Shown: positions 6,757 to 7,236 of the stretch, piece by piece
Layout of the letters: every line of letters begins with the position of its first letter
Numbering within the stretch: the stretch's first letter is position 1
Assembly (NCBI GenBank): GCA_009783495.1
Contig: WRDJ01000032.1
Span: 1 to 7,236 of the forward strand
Length of the DNA: 7,236 nt
Direction: 5' to 3'
DNA from: Clostridiales bacterium
GTDB lineage: Bacteria > Bacillota > Dehalobacteriia > UBA4068
Made by a program: the position numbers and the translations under genes
Notes under the pieces: model-generated
Database searches by the model: none
Told to the model about the DNA's origin: nothing
What the model saw: only the letters and a program-made list of their open reading frames with translations

Positions 6757-6957
6757 ATGAGTACCATAACGAAGGAAATGAGTATTATGGAAGTGGTGCA
6801 AAAATGGCCGCAAACAGCCTCAATTTTCATGAATTTCGGCATGGGCTGCCTGGGCTGCTCGGCCGCCCGTTTTGAGAACATCGAACAGGGCGCCAATGCG
6901 CACGGCATAAACGCGGTCAAACTCGTGGAAGCTCTCAACAAGAGCGTCAATCAATAA
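6757..6957 (+). CDS. DUF1858 domain protein (hybrid-cluster-protein-associated redox disulfide type), 66 aa
   Basis: A one-domain cytoplasmic protein. The pattern is that of DUF1858/TIGR03980: an N-terminal 'MSIMEVVQKWPQTASIFMNFGM' type helix pair, then GCLGC with the CxxC pair C31 and C34, then a short helical tail ending 'AVKLVEALNK'. The family is common in anaerobes and is often found near or fused to redox enzymes, such as hybrid cluster proteins. A disulfide or metal-linked redox role is proposed from the CxxC, but no reaction is established. The start at 6757 has AGGGGG 8 bases upstream. The gene has its own extended -10 promoter, and a strong hairpin begins 14 bases after the stop, so it looks like a monocistronic, well-expressed unit. 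No redox enzyme gene adjoins it, so its partner is probably encoded elsewhere. The family call is secure; the function is not. Confidence 0.9.
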   Translation: MSTITKEMSIMEVVQKWPQTASIFMNFGMGCLGCSAARFENIEQGANAHGINAVKLVEALNKSVNQ

Positions 6958-6970
6958 GACGCAAACAAAA

Positions 6971-7012
6971 GCCAATAAAAAAAGGGCGCACAAGCGCCCT
7001 TTTTTTATTGGC
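6971..7012. terminator. Bidirectional intrinsic terminator
   Basis: The arms at 6971-6989 and 6994-7012 are perfect 19-base reverse complements around a 4-base ACAA loop. The GC core GGGCGC/GCGCCC is flanked by seven A on the left and seven T on the right, so it has a U tract in either direction. It lies 14 bases after the DUF1858 stop and 10 bases beyond the stop of the converging minus-strand gene, so it serves both. Confidence 0.95.
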
Positions 7013-7021
7013 AGGGCCGGG

Positions 7022-7236
7022 TTAATAATAATAAATCCGTTTGCTGCAATGCGGGCAGCAGAGGAAAGCGCGGGCCTCTTCCGTCACGCGGTGATGGCTG
7101 GGGACGGCTTTCGGCAAAGGTTCCCGCGTTTCGTAATAGTCCGTTTCATAAAGCTCTTTCTCAGGCTTTTCGCCCGGGGCTTTATAAGGGCAGAAAGAAA
7201 AAACGGAGGTGTCGAGAGCGGGGGTCAGCCCGGGGA
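7022..7236 (-). CDS. C-terminal part of an unrecognised protein with a Cys-rich tail (partial)
   Basis: Read on the minus strand, 70 codons stay open from the window edge to a TAA (complement of 7022-7024). The start lies outside the window. The visible part is hydrophilic, with FCPYKAPGEKP near its beginning, an acidic Tyr-rich segment (ELYETDYYETREP), and the ending FLCCPHCSKRIYYY. The CCPHC motif, with the earlier FCPY Cys, suggests zinc binding or a redox site, but only one clear CxxC is visible. The other two minus-strand frames contain stops in this stretch. The stop is placed 10 bases from the shared terminator, as expected for a real converging gene. I do not recognise the family, and no function is assigned. 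Confidence 0.7.
   Translation of the reverse strand, partial: PGLTPALDTSVFSFCPYKAPGEKPEKELYETDYYETREPLPKAVPSHHRVTEEARAFLCCPHCSKRIYYY

Overview
The window reads as ordinary chromosome from a Firmicutes-type bacterium, most likely Negativicutes or Clostridia. Four things point there: a full-length MutS2 with a C-terminal Smr domain, a 1131-residue DnaE with a complete PHP domain, a single-domain DUF1858 redox protein, and strong AGGAGG-type ribosome binding sites with a sigma-A promoter. Genus cannot be fixed from this sequence. The housekeeping genes look GC-rich; by hand count the first gene is only about 42% GC.

Layout: (1) 60-665 (+), an AT-rich gene for a 201-residue soluble protein resembling the Imm26 immunity family, probably acquired. 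(2) 701-3061 (+), mutS2. (3) 3062-3268, a 207-base gap holding a 24-base near-perfect palindrome, short direct repeats, a C-rich/G-poor tract and a 9-base-period repeat; this is the least explained part of the window. (4) 3269-6664 (+), dnaE, the DNA polymerase III alpha subunit. (5) 6757-6957 (+), a 66-residue DUF1858 protein with its own extended -10 promoter. (6) 6971-7012, a perfect 19-bp-arm hairpin acting as a terminator for both strands. (7) 7022-7236 (-), the C-terminal 70 codons of an unrecognised protein ending in a Cys-rich tail, cut by the window edge.

mutS2 and dnaE both serve the chromosome (recombination control or ribosome rescue, and replication), but the structured gap between them means they need not be one operon. 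The Imm26-like gene ends only 35 bases before mutS2 with no terminator between, so it probably shares a transcript with it. The DUF1858 gene looks like an independent, well-expressed single-gene unit. I see no complete new multi-gene system. The best leads are the acquired immunity-like gene, whose partner would lie upstream of the window, and the mutS2-dnaE gap, which may be a dispersed repeat.
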